NCBI RefSeq assembly: GCF_019104745.1
Contig: NZ_JAHRWL010000001.1
Span: 868,001 to 932,000, forward strand
DNA from: Thalassococcus arenae
Lineage (GTDB): Bacteria; Pseudomonadota; Alphaproteobacteria; Rhodobacterales; Rhodobacteraceae
Length of the DNA: 64,000 nt
Reading direction: 5' to 3'
Shown here: positions 49,760 to 59,760 of the stretch, piece after piece
Layout: every line of letters starts with the position of its first letter
How positions within the stretch are numbered: position 1 is the first letter of the stretch
Made by a program: the position numbers and the translations under genes
Notes under the pieces: model-generated
What the model was told of the DNA's origin: nothing
Databases searched by the model: none
Seen by the model: only the letters and a program-made list of their open reading frames with translations

Positions 49760-51465
49760 CAGGCCGCCAGATCGTCGAGGCTCATGGCGTAAAGGCCGCC
49801 GGCGCCGGACATGGCATGGGCCAGAAGGCCGGTATGCTCGGGCAGCAGCCGTTCGATGTAGAATCGCGCCAGCACCTCGCGCGCGCTGCCGGGTTCGGCC
49901 ATCGCGGCGCGCAGGTGGAAATGCCCGCCCAGAAGCCGCGCGAAGGCCCGCAGGTAGGGCACCGCCCCGGCCGAGCGTTCGTCCATGTCACCTTGGTCGA
50001 GCAGCCATTCGGTCGTCTCGCGCAAGGTCTCGGAAGCCTGCCAGACCGCTTCGGCCAGGTCGGGCACGGTGCCCTTGGCGGTTTCCGCAAAGGCTTCGAT
50101 TTCGTCGAGCAGGCGGAAGGCCGCGTCGCCGCCATCGGCCAGCTTGCGGCCGATCAGGTCCATCGCCTGAATGCCGTTGGTGCCTTCGTAGATCGTCGTC
50201 ACGCGGACATCGCGCAGGAATTGCGCTGCGCCGGTTTCCTCGACAAATCCCATGCCGCCATGCACCTGGATGCCCAGGTTCGCGACATCGACGCCGGTTT
50301 CGGTGCCGAAAGACTTGGCGATGGGGGTCAGGAAGGCGGCGCGCTTGGCCCAGTGATCTTCGCCGGTGGCGGTCTGCATGTCGATGGCAGTGGCGCAGGC
50401 CAGCGCGATCGACCGGGCGGCAAAGACATCGGCCTTCATCGTCATCAGCATGCGCCGCACATCGGCATGGGCGGCGATGGAATAGCCGTGCAGCGACGTG
50501 CCCTGCCGGCGTTCCAGCGCATGCGCCATGGCGTGCTGGAACGCCGCCTCGGCCACGCCGATGCCCTGGCCGCCGACGCCCAGCCGGGCATTGTTCATCA
50601 TCGTGAACATCGCGCGCATGCCGTTGTTCTCTTCGCCCACCAGCCAGCCGGTCGCGCCCTCGTAAGACATCACGCAGGTCGGCGAGCCGTGCAGGCCCAG
50701 CTTGTGTTCCAGGCTGACCACCTTGAGGCTGTTGGCCATGCCGGGATTGCCATCGGCGTCGGGGATGCGCTTGGGCACCAGGAACAGGCTGATCCCCTTG
50801 GTCCCGGCCACAGCGCCGGGCAGGCGCGCCAACACCAGGTGGCAGACGTTTTCGGTGAAATCGTTGTCGCCCCAGGAAATGTAGATCTTCTGCCCGGTGA
50901 TCGCGAATGTGCCGTCGCCATTCGGTTCGGCCTTCGAGGTCAGCGCGCCCACGTCCGATCCTGCCTGCGGTTCGGTCAGGTTCATCGTGCCCGACCATTC
51001 GCCGGAAATGAGCTTGGGCAGGTACAGCGCCTTGATCGCGTCGCTGGCATGGTGTTCCAGCGCTTCGATCTGCCCCTGGGTCATCAGCGGGTTCAGTTGC
51101 AGCGACAGGCAGGCGGCAGCCATCATCTCGTTGACGGCGGTGGTGACCGCCATCGGCAGGCCCATTCCGCCATGGTCGGGATCGGCGGCGATCGCAACCC
51201 AGCCGCCTTCGGCGATGGCCCTGTAGCCGTCGGCAAAGCCCGGCGAGGTTCGCACGATGCCGTTCTCAAGAGCCGCGGGATGCAGATCGCCGTTGCGCTG
51301 CAAAGGCGCCAGAACCTCTTCACACATCTTGCCGGCTTCGGTCAGGATCGCCTCGACGGTCTCGGGCGTGGCCTCGGCGAACCGGTCGGTCCGGGCGACC
51401 TGCGCGAAATCGACGACGTGGTCCAGGATCAGGCGGTAATCGGTCAGGGGGGCACGGTAGGGCAT
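49759..51465 (-). CDS. Acyl-CoA dehydrogenase (DmdC/AcdA-like, long form)
   Basis: 568 residues, the ~600-residue subfamily that includes methylmercaptopropionyl-CoA dehydrogenase DmdC. 'NLTEPQAGSDVGAL' near 160, FAD-binding 'IYISWGDNDFTENVCH', and the base Glu in 'TIYEGTNGIQAMDLIGRKL' near 430. Electrons would go to ETF and on to the oxidoreductase at 36.7 kb. Substrate (long-chain, aromatic or DMSP-derived acyl-CoA) is undetermined. Confidence 0.92.
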   Translation of the reverse strand: MPYRAPLTDYRLILDHVVDFAQVARTDRFAEATPETVEAILTEAGKMCEEVLAPLQRNGDLHPAALENGIVRTSPGFADGYRAIAEGGWVAIAADPDHGGMGLPMAVTTAVNEMMAAACLSLQLNPLMTQGQIEALEHHASDAIKALYLPKLISGEWSGTMNLTEPQAGSDVGALTSKAEPNGDGTFAITGQKIYISWGDNDFTENVCHLVLARLPGAVAGTKGISLFLVPKRIPDADGNPGMANSLKVVSLEHKLGLHGSPTCVMSYEGATGWLVGEENNGMRAMFTMMNNARLGVGGQGIGVAEAAFQHAMAHALERRQGTSLHGYSIAAHADVRRMLMTMKADVFAARSIALACATAIDMQTATGEDHWAKRAAFLTPIAKSFGTETGVDVANLGIQVHGGMGFVEETGAAQFLRDVRVTTIYEGTNGIQAMDLIGRKLADGGDAAFRLLDEIEAFAETAKGTVPDLAEAVWQASETLRETTEWLLDQGDMDERSAGAVPYLRAFARLLGGHFHLRAAMAEPGSAREVLARFYIERLLPEHTGLLAHAMSGAGGLYAMSLDDLAA

Positions 51466-51585
51466 GGCGTCAGGGGTCCAATCGGCTTGGCAAACACGGG
51501 GCCCTCGGATAGCAAGGGCGTCAACTCGACCGGCAGGGTAGCCCTGCCGCCCGCCCGAACCAACCGAAACGCGGCGTCACGGCCC

Positions 51586-52533
51586 ATGCCCCTTTTGAAT
51601 ACCGAAACCTTGCAGGCCGACACGGCCGGGATCAAGCGCGCGGCCGACCTGCTGCGCGACGGCAAGCTTGTCGCCTTCCCGACCGAAACGGTCTACGGCC
51701 TGGGGGCCGATGCCGGCAACGACCGGGCGGTAGCACGGATCTACGAGGCCAAGGGACGGCCCAGCTTCAACCCCCTGATCGTGCACCTGGCCGAACTGGA
51801 CGCGGTCAAGGCGCTGGTCGACTGGTCCGATGACGCCGAGGCGGTGGCGGGCGCGTTCTGGCCCGGGCCGCTGACGCTGGTCCTGCCGCTGCGCGCCGGC
51901 GCACCGGTGTCGCGCCTGGTCACGGCGGGTCTCGACACGCTGGCGATCCGGATGCCCGCGCATCCGGCGGCCCGCGCCCTGCTGGCGGAATTCGGCGGCC
52001 CGGTGGCCGCGCCCTCGGCCAACCGATCGGGCCAGATCAGCGCGACCCGGGCAGAACATGTCCTGTCGGGGCTGTCGGGCCGGATCGAGGCCGTGATGGA
52101 TGGCGGGCGCTGCCCGGTAGGGCTTGAATCGACCATCCTCGGACTGGCCGGCCGGCCGACGCTGCTGCGGCCCGGCGGGATCGGACCGGAACTGCTGGAA
52201 CAGGCCCTGGGACGGCGGATCGCGCAAAGGCACGAGACCGACGCGATTTCGGCGCCGGGCCAGTTGGGCTCTCACTATGCGCCGAATGCCCGGATGCGGC
52301 TGAACGCCACCGATTGGGAAGCGGGCGAGGCGCGTCTGGGTTTCGGAGACGTGGACTGCGACCTGAACCTGTCCCCGGGGGGCGACCTGGTCGAGGCGGC
52401 GGCCAACCTGTTCGAGTACCTGCACCGGCTGGACGCATCGGGCGCGGCGGTGATCGCGGTGTCGCCGGTGCCGCATCGCGGGCTGGGTGTGGCGATCAAC
52501 GACCGGCTGTCGCGCGCTGCGGCGCCGCGGTAA
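51586..52533 (+). CDS. Threonylcarbamoyl-AMP synthase (Sua5/TsaC family)
   Basis: A 315-residue Sua5-type enzyme (YrdC plus C-terminal Sua5 domain) making threonylcarbamoyl-AMP for t6A37 of tRNA. 'KLVAFPTETVYGLGADA' near residue 28, 'KGRPSFNPLIVH' near 57, 'PAHPAARALL' and 'APSANRSGQIS' near 145; linker 'SAPGQLGSHYAPNA' near 223 starts the Sua5 domain. The stop codon forms the first bases of a palindromic repeat that may serve as terminator. Confidence 0.93.
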   Translation: MPLLNTETLQADTAGIKRAADLLRDGKLVAFPTETVYGLGADAGNDRAVARIYEAKGRPSFNPLIVHLAELDAVKALVDWSDDAEAVAGAFWPGPLTLVLPLRAGAPVSRLVTAGLDTLAIRMPAHPAARALLAEFGGPVAAPSANRSGQISATRAEHVLSGLSGRIEAVMDGGRCPVGLESTILGLAGRPTLLRPGGIGPELLEQALGRRIAQRHETDAISAPGQLGSHYAPNARMRLNATDWEAGEARLGFGDVDCDLNLSPGGDLVEAAANLFEYLHRLDASGAAVIAVSPVPHRGLGVAINDRLSRAAAPR

Positions 52534-52600
52534 GGGGGCCAGCCCCCTTTGGCGGCAAGCCGCCATTCACCCCCGGAGTTTACTTGGCAAGATGAAGATC
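52533..52600. repeat. Dispersed palindromic repeat (copy 2), probable terminator
   Basis: Hairpin AAGGGGGC-ca-GCCCCCTT, second hairpin TGGCGGC-aa-GCCGCCA (52550-52565), then TTCACCCCCGGAGTTTA and a tail ending AAGATGAAGATC. It matches the unit at 8746-8812 nearly base for base. It spans exactly the gap between the convergent sua5 and flavodoxin genes and touches both stop codons. Confidence 0.85.
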
Positions 52601-53333
52601 AGCCGTGGAACGGCCAGAGCGGCGCGATACCGGGCTTGAGGCGTCCGGCTGCATCGAAATCGTCATCGGGGTGAAAGCGCCAGCGCGGGCGGTTCGGCAG
52701 ATCGGCGATCAAGGCCTGCTGCGCCCCCAGGCGCGCCGCCAGCCGGGTGTCCAGGGCGGCCTTGTCGGCGCCCTCCCAATAGCCGTGCACGCCGTGTTCG
52801 GCCACCGGCTCGGCGATGTCGAAACCGCAATAGCGCAGGGTGTAGGCCAGCGGCCAGAGCAGCAGGTCCAGCCGCCCCTCCTTGCCGCCCGGCCCGACCT
52901 CGGCCGCCCCGGCGCCCGTGGTCACGCAGAACAGGGCCGTCTTGCCTCGGCACGGGCCGGTGTCGAATCGGTGATCGACATCGTGCAGGCGGCCATGGAT
53001 CAGCGCGCGGTCGCACCAGCCCTTGAGAATGGCGGGGGGACCGAACCACCAGATCGGGAAATGGAAGACCACGAGCTCGGCGGCCTCGATCTTGGCCGCT
53101 TCCCGCGCCGCATCGGCCGATACGCGGCCCGTTTCCTGCGCCTTGAGCGGGTCGTACGCACCCTCGATGCCGGACGGCGCCGCACGTTCGGCCGGATCGA
53201 AAGCCATGGCATAAAGATCGGATTGCAGCACCGTGTACCCGGCATTCCGGGCTGCCCGGGTGCTGGCTTGCGCCCAGGCCGCCGTGAAAGAGACCGGGGA
53301 CGGATGCGCCGAGACGATCAGGCAGGTGGCCAA
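52599..53333 (-). CDS. NAD(P)H dehydrogenase (quinone), flavodoxin-2 family
   Basis: 244 residues: 'LIVSAHPSPVSFTAAWAQAS' at the N terminus, 'VVFHFPIWWFGPPAILKGWCDRAL' near residue 90, the NQO1/Kef-modulator flavodoxin-like fold. It likely reduces quinones or nitro compounds by two electrons using FMN/FAD. It lies four bases downstream of yqgE. The stop codon abuts the palindromic repeat. Confidence 0.87.
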   Translation of the reverse strand: MATCLIVSAHPSPVSFTAAWAQASTRAARNAGYTVLQSDLYAMAFDPAERAAPSGIEGAYDPLKAQETGRVSADAAREAAKIEAAELVVFHFPIWWFGPPAILKGWCDRALIHGRLHDVDHRFDTGPCRGKTALFCVTTGAGAAEVGPGGKEGRLDLLLWPLAYTLRYCGFDIAEPVAEHGVHGYWEGADKAALDTRLAARLGAQQALIADLPNRPRWRFHPDDDFDAAGRLKPGIAPLWPFHG

Positions 53334-53336
53334 GGA

Positions 53337-53921
53337 TCAGGCCCGTCCACCCTCGGACGACAGCATCAATGCCGGCACCCCGATGCTGGCCAGTGCCGCC
53401 TCCCATTTCTCGGCATCCGGCTTGTCGAAGACCAGCGTCGCGCTGGCATCGCAGACCAGCCAGCCGTTGCGGGCGATCTCGCCCTCGAGCTGCCCGGGCC
53501 CCCAGCCTGCATAGCCCAGCAGAACCAGCCGCCGCGCCGGTCCCTGGCCGCGGGCGATTTCCTCGAGCACGTCCAGCGTGGCGGTCATGTGGATGCCGTC
53601 CGTGACCTGCAGCGTCGTCACCACCGAGGCGTAATCGGGCGAGTGCAGCACGAAGCCGCGCCCGGTTTCGACCGGTCCGCCGAAATGCACCGATTGCTTG
53701 CCGATATCCCCGCGCATGTCGATCGACAGGTTTTCCATCAGGTCGCCCAGCGACACGTCGCCGACCGTCTTGTTGACGATCAGACCCATCGCGCCTTCGT
53801 CGCTGTGTTCGCACAGCAGCACGACGCTGTGTTCGAATCGCGGATCGCCCATTCCCGGCATGGCGATCAGCATCTTTCCGGTCAGCGACGTCGTGGCGGT
53901 GCTGCGATCGGCCTTGGCCAT
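53337..53921 (-). CDS. YqgE/AlgH family protein
   Basis: A 194-residue protein with the YqgE pattern 'TGKMLIAMPGMGDPRFEHSVVLLCEHSDEGAMGLIVNK' (positions 14-52), 'VHFGGPVETGRGFVLHS' and 'VLLGYAGWGPGQLEGEI'. The family is conserved but of unclear function. I start at 'MAKADRS' (53921); longer upstream frame is a shadow. It is followed closely by the flavodoxin-type reductase. Confidence 0.9.
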   Translation of the reverse strand: MAKADRSTATTSLTGKMLIAMPGMGDPRFEHSVVLLCEHSDEGAMGLIVNKTVGDVSLGDLMENLSIDMRGDIGKQSVHFGGPVETGRGFVLHSPDYASVVTTLQVTDGIHMTATLDVLEEIARGQGPARRLVLLGYAGWGPGQLEGEIARNGWLVCDASATLVFDKPDAEKWEAALASIGVPALMLSSEGGRA

Positions 53922-54061
53922 GCGGAAACCCCTTCGGCTTGCTGCACCAGCATGGCCAAGCCGCGCCCGGGGCGCAAGGGCGGCAGGGCGCGGGGCGATC
54001 ACGGTTCGCATCGCCGGAACGTGACTTTCCATTTCATTGCAAAGCGGGCATCTGGCAGATC

Positions 54062-54844
54062 ATGATCCGTTCGCTTCTTCTTGCCTGTGCCGCCATTGTG
54101 GCCGCCCCGCTTGGCGCACAATCCTTCGACGGTGTCGTCGAGGCGCAGTTGCGGCCCGGCTGGCGGCTGGCCGATGGCAGCCACATGGCGGCCTTGCAGC
54201 TAAACCTGGCCCCGGGCTGGAAGACCTATTGGCGCGCCCCCGGCGATGCCGGCATTCCGCCCTTGTTCGACTGGCGCGGCGGCGCGGCAGTGTCGGTGCT
54301 GTGGCCGGCGCCGGAAGTGTTCCACCAGTCCGGCATGCGTTCGGTGGGATATGACGACACGGTAGTGCTGCCGCTGCGCGTCGTGCCACAGCGCGCGGGC
54401 GACAGCGTGGCGCTGAGCGGAACCATCGATATCGGCATCTGCGAGGAAGTCTGCATTCCCTATCGCGTCTCGGTCGCCGCCGAATTGCCGGCCGGCGCGA
54501 CCAAGCCGGATTCGGTGATCGTCGCCGCGCTGGCCGATCTGCCCTATTCCGCGGACGAGGCCGGTGTCCGCGCCGTGACCTGTTCGGTGGCACTGGACGC
54601 CCAGGGCCTGCGGTTGCGGACCGAGATCGCCATGCCGAAACAACCGGGGGCCGAGACCGTCATCGAAACCGCCGATCCCGAGATCTGGGTGGCCGAGCCG
54701 CGCAGTTGGTGGGAAGGCGGGCGGTTGATATCGGAAACCCGGCTGACGCACATGGCGGGCGGCGCATTGGCGCTCGACCGGTCGCGGTTGACCATCACCG
54801 TGCTGGGGCGCGACCGCGCGGTCGAGATCAGGGGTTGCGACTGA
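54062..54844 (+). CDS. DsbD alpha-domain-like periplasmic protein
   Basis: 260 residues with a signal peptide (cleavage near 'GAQSF') followed by the disulfide bond corrector (DsbD N-terminal) domain: 'LNLAPGWKTYWRAPGDAGIPP' near 50 and the cysteine pair 'GICEEVCIPYRV' near 128. It lacks the membrane and thioredoxin domains of full DsbD, so it would depend on a CcdA-like partner. Its 3' end overlaps the RND pump gene tail to tail by 17 bases. Confidence 0.85.
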   Translation: MIRSLLLACAAIVAAPLGAQSFDGVVEAQLRPGWRLADGSHMAALQLNLAPGWKTYWRAPGDAGIPPLFDWRGGAAVSVLWPAPEVFHQSGMRSVGYDDTVVLPLRVVPQRAGDSVALSGTIDIGICEEVCIPYRVSVAAELPAGATKPDSVIVAALADLPYSADEAGVRAVTCSVALDAQGLRLRTEIAMPKQPGAETVIETADPEIWVAEPRSWWEGGRLISETRLTHMAGGALALDRSRLTITVLGRDRAVEIRGCD

Positions 54845-57800
54845 TCATGCGCCGGCGGCGCAGCAGCGCGAGGCCCGCAAAGACATAGGCCGCCACCGAA
54901 AAGGCCGCCACTCCGGCCAGGAACAACGCGAAGGCGACCGCCATCGGTGCGGTGTCGGATGCGGGCAGCAGACCGCTCAGCGCCGGCGGCAAGGCCCCGG
55001 TGAGCGCGACAGACCCCATCGTCACCGCCAGCCAGCCAAGCACGAGGGCACCGGCAAAGGCGAATCCCGTCCGGATCCGCGCGGTGCGGAATCGCAGGCC
55101 GCGCCGGAACGCGGCCACCAATCGCCCGACATCGTGCTGGATCGCCACCAGCGCCGGCACGACCAGCAGCACCAGAAACATGCCGAAGCCCAGCCCGTAA
55201 CACAGCGCGATGACGGTCGGTTTCAGGAACTGGGCATCGGCGGAACGTTCGTACAGCAGCGGCGCCAGGCCCAGCACCGTGGTCGCCGTGGTCAGGAAGA
55301 CCGCACGCAGACGGTCGGCGGCGCCGTCGATGATCGACGGGATCAGCCCCCGTTCCCTGGCGTATTGGTCGATCTGGGTCACCAGCACGATGGAATCGTT
55401 GATGATGATCCCGGTCATGCCCAGCAGGCCCACCACCGTGAACATGCTCAGCGGCACGTCCCATTGCGCGTGGCCATAGATCGTGCCGACCAGGCCGAAG
55501 GGGATGATCGCCATCACCACGACGGGGCGCGTCCAGCTGGCAAAGACCCAGGCCAGCGTCAGGTAGATGCCCAGCAGGACCAGGATCAGCCCGGTGCGGG
55601 CATCGGCCAGGAATTCGTCTTCCTGTTCCGACAGCCCGGCCAGCCGGTATTCGACCTGCCGTTCGCTGGCGATGCGCGGCAGGATCTCCTGTTCCAGCGA
55701 CTGCATGATTTCGGTGGCGCGGGCGGGATTGTCCTCGGAGATATCGCCGGTGACGGAAATCAGCCGGATGCCGTTTTCGCGCCGCACGGTGGAAAAGCCG
55801 GTGCGCCGTTCGACGCTGACGATGTCGGCCAGCGGCACGTATTCGCCCGCACCGGTGCGCAGGAACATCCGGTCCACGAAATCGGCGGTCAGTTCTGCGG
55901 CAGGCAGTTCGACCCGGATCTCGGCACTGCGCGGACCGTCCGGATAGGTCGCCGCCTCGATCCCGCCCAACCGGTCGCGCAGCACCCGCCCCAACCCGTC
56001 GATGTCGAACCCGAGCGCGGCGCCCTGCGGCGTCAGTTCCAGGATCAACTCTTCCTTGTCGTAGGTCAGGTTGTCCTCGATCGCCGACACCTCGGGGAAC
56101 TGCACCATCGCCGCCTTGAGGTCTTCGGACGCGGCCTTGAGGGTCTCGACGCTGGCGCCGAAGAATTGCACGTCCAGCGCGTCGCCCCCGGGTCCGGCGC
56201 GCCAACCGCGGAAGCTGACGGTTTCGGCCATCGGGTGACGCACGATGCGATCCTGCAATTCGCCGACGAAGGCAAAGCTGGAATAGGGCCGCAGATCGGC
56301 TTCGATCAGCTCGATGGAAATGCCACCCAACTGGTCGGCATCCTTGGTGTCGGCCCCGGCGAGGTATCCGGCATTGCCGCCGATCTCGGCGATGACATAG
56401 GCCAGTGGGTTCAGGCCGTATCGGTCCTCGTATTCGCGCCCCAGCTCTTCGGTGGTTTCCTGCAGCAGCCGCATCTGCGCCAGCGTGTCGGCGCGCGTGG
56501 CTCCGGGCGCCATGGCGAAATTGCCGGTGACCGAGGATTGTTCGGGCGCATTGAAGAACCGCCATTGCACGTCGCCGCGGATGAACAGCGCGGCCTGGCT
56601 GGCCAGCAGCAGAACCGCCGTGGCCAGCACCGCGTAGCGCGCCGCGATGACCCCGGCGATCAGCGGACGGAACAGCGTTTCGCGCACCCAGACGAAACCG
56701 CGATCGACGATGCGCGAGGGCATGTCGTACCAGTGCCGCTGCGCCGAGGCGGCGATGGCGTGGGCCATGTGGTTGGGCAGGATCAGGAAACACTCCACCA
56801 GCGACGCCGCCAGCACGACGATCACCGTGAACGGGATGTCCTGGATCAGATCGCCAAAGCGCCCGCCGATGGCGACCAGGCCGAAAAAGGCAATGATCGT
56901 CGTGATGGTGGCGGAAAACACCGGCTGAACCATCCGCAACGCCGCGCTTTCCGCGGCGTCGTAGGGTTTCATGCCATGCCGCCCCAGATGCGCGGCGTGT
57001 TCACCCACCACGATCGCGTCATCGACGACGATGCCCAGCGTGATGATCAGGGCAAACAGCGAAATCATGTTGATGGTGATCCCGAAGGCATACATCAGCG
57101 CGATTGCGGCCAGCATCGCGGTGGGGATGCCCGCCGCGACCCAGAACGCCGTGCGGGCGTTGAGGAACAGGAACAGCAGGGTCACGACCAGCGCCAACCC
57201 GGTCAGGCCGTTGTCCAGCAGGATGTTGAGGCGCCCCGTGATCGCCTCGGCGCGGGTGCGGATCAGCTCGATCGTCACGCCTTCGGGCAACGAGGCCTGC
57301 ATCGTGCGCGCGACGTCCTCGACCTGGCGCTGGATGCCGATGGCATCGCCGCGGTCGGACCGGTCGACGCGGATCGAAATCGCCGGGTCGTCGCCAACGA
57401 AATAACTGCGCTCGCGGTCGATGCCTTCGACCCGGACCGTTGCCACGTCGCCGACCGTCAGCTTGGAGCCGTCCGGGTTCGAACGCAGCACGATGGCCGC
57501 CAACTGGTCGGCGCTGCGCTTCTCGACACCGGTGCGCACCCGCGCCCCGGCGCTGCCCACGTCGCCGGCCGGATCGGCCTGCACCTCGCCGGCGATGGCC
57601 TGGGCGATCTCGGCCATGGTCACGTCGTAGGCGATCAGGTTTGCCGAAGGCACCTCGATCACCGTGCGCGGCGCCGCGACGCCCCGGATCGTCGTGCGTG
57701 TGACGCCCTCGGCGAACAGTCGCGTGACCATTTCGTCGGCGAAACGCGCCAACTGGTCGACGCCGACCGGTCCGGTAATGACCAGGTCGGTGACCCGATC

Positions 57801-58217
57801 GCGCCAGGCGCCGCGCCGCACCTCGGGATCTTCGGCGTCCTCGGGCAGGTTCGTCACCGTGTCGACCGCGGTTTGCACGTCATCCGCCGCACGGCTCATG
57901 TCCCAGCCGGGCTCGAATTCCAGCTCGATGCTGGCGCGCCCTTCGCGTGACACGGAACTGGTGCTTTCAACGCCTTCGACGGTCAGCAGCGCCGGTTCCA
58001 GCACCTGCACGATGGCGACATCGACATCCTCGGCCCCGGCGCCGTCCCAGCGGACCGTCACATCGACATTGTCGACGATCACGTCGGGAAAGAACTGCGC
58101 CCGCATGTTCGGAGCGGCCAGCAGACCGGCGGCGATCAGGATCACCAGCAGCAGATTCGCAAGCGTGCGGTGCCGGGTGAAATAGCCGATGATCCCGAGG
58201 GCGCCGCCACCGACCAT
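54828..58217 (-). CDS. RND efflux transporter permease
   Basis: 1129 residues of the HAE1/AcrB-like family: 12 transmembrane spans in the usual 1+5+1+5 layout and two large periplasmic domains. 'GIVVDDAIVVGEHAAH' near 420 holds the Asp pair of the proton relay; 'GIIINDSIVLVTQIDQ' near 970 is the second repeat. Three bases separate it from the adaptor gene. No outer-membrane factor is in the window. Substrate unknown (drugs, lipids or metabolites). Confidence 0.92.
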   Translation of the reverse strand: MVGGGALGIIGYFTRHRTLANLLLVILIAAGLLAAPNMRAQFFPDVIVDNVDVTVRWDGAGAEDVDVAIVQVLEPALLTVEGVESTSSVSREGRASIELEFEPGWDMSRAADDVQTAVDTVTNLPEDAEDPEVRRGAWRDRVTDLVITGPVGVDQLARFADEMVTRLFAEGVTRTTIRGVAAPRTVIEVPSANLIAYDVTMAEIAQAIAGEVQADPAGDVGSAGARVRTGVEKRSADQLAAIVLRSNPDGSKLTVGDVATVRVEGIDRERSYFVGDDPAISIRVDRSDRGDAIGIQRQVEDVARTMQASLPEGVTIELIRTRAEAITGRLNILLDNGLTGLALVVTLLFLFLNARTAFWVAAGIPTAMLAAIALMYAFGITINMISLFALIITLGIVVDDAIVVGEHAAHLGRHGMKPYDAAESAALRMVQPVFSATITTIIAFFGLVAIGGRFGDLIQDIPFTVIVVLAASLVECFLILPNHMAHAIAASAQRHWYDMPSRIVDRGFVWVRETLFRPLIAGVIAARYAVLATAVLLLASQAALFIRGDVQWRFFNAPEQSSVTGNFAMAPGATRADTLAQMRLLQETTEELGREYEDRYGLNPLAYVIAEIGGNAGYLAGADTKDADQLGGISIELIEADLRPYSSFAFVGELQDRIVRHPMAETVSFRGWRAGPGGDALDVQFFGASVETLKAASEDLKAAMVQFPEVSAIEDNLTYDKEELILELTPQGAALGFDIDGLGRVLRDRLGGIEAATYPDGPRSAEIRVELPAAELTADFVDRMFLRTGAGEYVPLADIVSVERRTGFSTVRRENGIRLISVTGDISEDNPARATEIMQSLEQEILPRIASERQVEYRLAGLSEQEDEFLADARTGLILVLLGIYLTLAWVFASWTRPVVVMAIIPFGLVGTIYGHAQWDVPLSMFTVVGLLGMTGIIINDSIVLVTQIDQYARERGLIPSIIDGAADRLRAVFLTTATTVLGLAPLLYERSADAQFLKPTVIALCYGLGFGMFLVLLVVPALVAIQHDVGRLVAAFRRGLRFRTARIRTGFAFAGALVLGWLAVTMGSVALTGALPPALSGLLPASDTAPMAVAFALFLAGVAAFSVAAYVFAGLALLRRRRMISRNP

Positions 58218-58220
58218 GCG

Positions 58221-59675
58221 TCAGCCCCCCATCCGGGATTCGATCCGCTGCACCATCTCGGCCGGGACCATCTTCTGTTCCAGGGTGGTCAGGATGCGGG
58301 TCTTGGCTTCGGCCGGCATTCGGTTGTTGGTCTCGACGAAGGCCCGCAGCTTGGCGCGGCGCTCGTCGGTCAGCTCCAGCATCTCGGGGGCCACCGGTTC
58401 GGCGTTGTCGCTGCGCAACGGGCGCACCTTGATCCCGGCCCCCAGCAGCGGCGTGCGTTCCGCCACCACCTCGCGCCCGGCCAGGTCGCGCGCGCGGACC
58501 AGCACATCGTTGCCCTGGCGGCGCAATACGTTCACCGACGCCGTTTCCAGGCGATCGTCTTCGCCCAATACCAGCACGGTGCCGGCGGCGTCGACGGCGG
58601 TCGCCGGCAAACGCGAAACGAATGGCAAGGGCGGCTCCTCGATCGAAACGGTCACGAAATCGCCCGGCTTCAGCCCGCGCGGCGCGTCCAGCGATGCAAA
58701 CAGCAACCGCCCTGTCTGGCCTTCGGCCACCGCCGCGCTTTCGCGGATCAGCGTCCCGCTGGCGGTCAGATCGACACCCAGCACATCCAGCGTCACCTTG
58801 ACCGGTGCAGACCGCAAGGCACCGGTTTCAGACAGCAGCCGGGTGTATTGCGGCGTCGAGATGCGAAACGCGACTTCCAGCGCGTCCGGGTCGACCAGTT
58901 CGGCCAGCTTTTCGTTTTGCGACACCAGACGCCCAGCCACCACAGACACGTCGCTCAGCGTGCCGGCAAAGCCTGCACGGATCTCGGTATCGGCCAGCCG
59001 CCGCTCGGCCTCGGCCAGCGCGATCTCGGCGCGGTTCAACCGTGTCGCGGCCTGATCGATGCGCGATTCGGCCTGCGCCACGGCGCGGCGTTGCGTCAGC
59101 ACCGCCTGCCGCGCCGACGAGGCCGCAAGTTCCGCCGTCTCGACCGCCGCTGCGGTGCCGACGTTGCGCGCCAGCAGATCCTGCTGCCGCCGCAGCGCCT
59201 GTTCGCGCAAGGCCACTTGTTCCTCGGCCGAGGCCAGTTCGTCGACCGCCAGCCGCAAGGCCCTGTCGGCCTCGCGCTGTTCGGCTTGTGCGTCCAGCAC
59301 TTCGCTTCCGGCGCGGTCCACTGCGGCCTGGGCATCCGCGGGATCGACCCGGGCCAGCAATGCGCCCTGGCTCACCCGTCCGCCATCGACGAAATCGGGC
59401 GACAGGTCGATCAGCGTTCCACCCATCGCAGCGCGCAGTTCCAGGGTGCGGCGGCTTTGCACCGTGCCGAAGGCGGTCAGGACCGGCACCTCGGTATCCG
59501 GCCGGATCGTCACGACGTTGACGGAAAAGACCCTTTCGCGGGCGGGTGGCGCGCCCGGTTCGTCGGAAAGGCGCGCCTCGACCGCATCGCGGACAAGAAC
59601 GCCGGCCCAGAGCAGAAGGCCCAAGGTCAGGGACAAAAGGAACAGCCCCGTCAGGCTTCGCCTCAAGAAACGCAT
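58221..59675 (-). CDS. RND efflux periplasmic adaptor (membrane fusion protein)
   Basis: 484 residues: N-terminal membrane anchor (13-27), barrel-sandwich hybrid 'MGGTLIDLSPDFVDGGRVSQGALLARVDPADA' near 85-115, a long alpha-helical hairpin rich in Ala/Glu/Arg (120-215) and beta-barrel. The C-terminal 60 residues ('PEMLELTDERRAKLRAFVE', ending 'IESRMGG') form an extra helical tail. It forms the tripartite pump with the downstream permease. Confidence 0.9.
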   Translation of the reverse strand: MRFLRRSLTGLFLLSLTLGLLLWAGVLVRDAVEARLSDEPGAPPARERVFSVNVVTIRPDTEVPVLTAFGTVQSRRTLELRAAMGGTLIDLSPDFVDGGRVSQGALLARVDPADAQAAVDRAGSEVLDAQAEQREADRALRLAVDELASAEEQVALREQALRRQQDLLARNVGTAAAVETAELAASSARQAVLTQRRAVAQAESRIDQAATRLNRAEIALAEAERRLADTEIRAGFAGTLSDVSVVAGRLVSQNEKLAELVDPDALEVAFRISTPQYTRLLSETGALRSAPVKVTLDVLGVDLTASGTLIRESAAVAEGQTGRLLFASLDAPRGLKPGDFVTVSIEEPPLPFVSRLPATAVDAAGTVLVLGEDDRLETASVNVLRRQGNDVLVRARDLAGREVVAERTPLLGAGIKVRPLRSDNAEPVAPEMLELTDERRAKLRAFVETNNRMPAEAKTRILTTLEQKMVPAEMVQRIESRMGG

Positions 59676-59760
59676 TCTGCCTCCGGGTCGCGGTGCGATA
59701 GATCAAATCTAGTCACCGCTGCGAATTTGCCAAGCAATGGTCGTTACACGGCTTTGTGCA

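Noticed and set aside
49816-51585. 590 open codons on the plus strand ahead of the sua5 start
   Set aside because: Antisense to the acyl-CoA dehydrogenase; only the part from 51586 is a recognisable protein.
55134-57950. 938-codon open frame on the plus strand opposite the RND pump
   Set aside because: It is antisense to a clear 1129-residue transporter, lacks any domain and arises from GC-rich codon bias.
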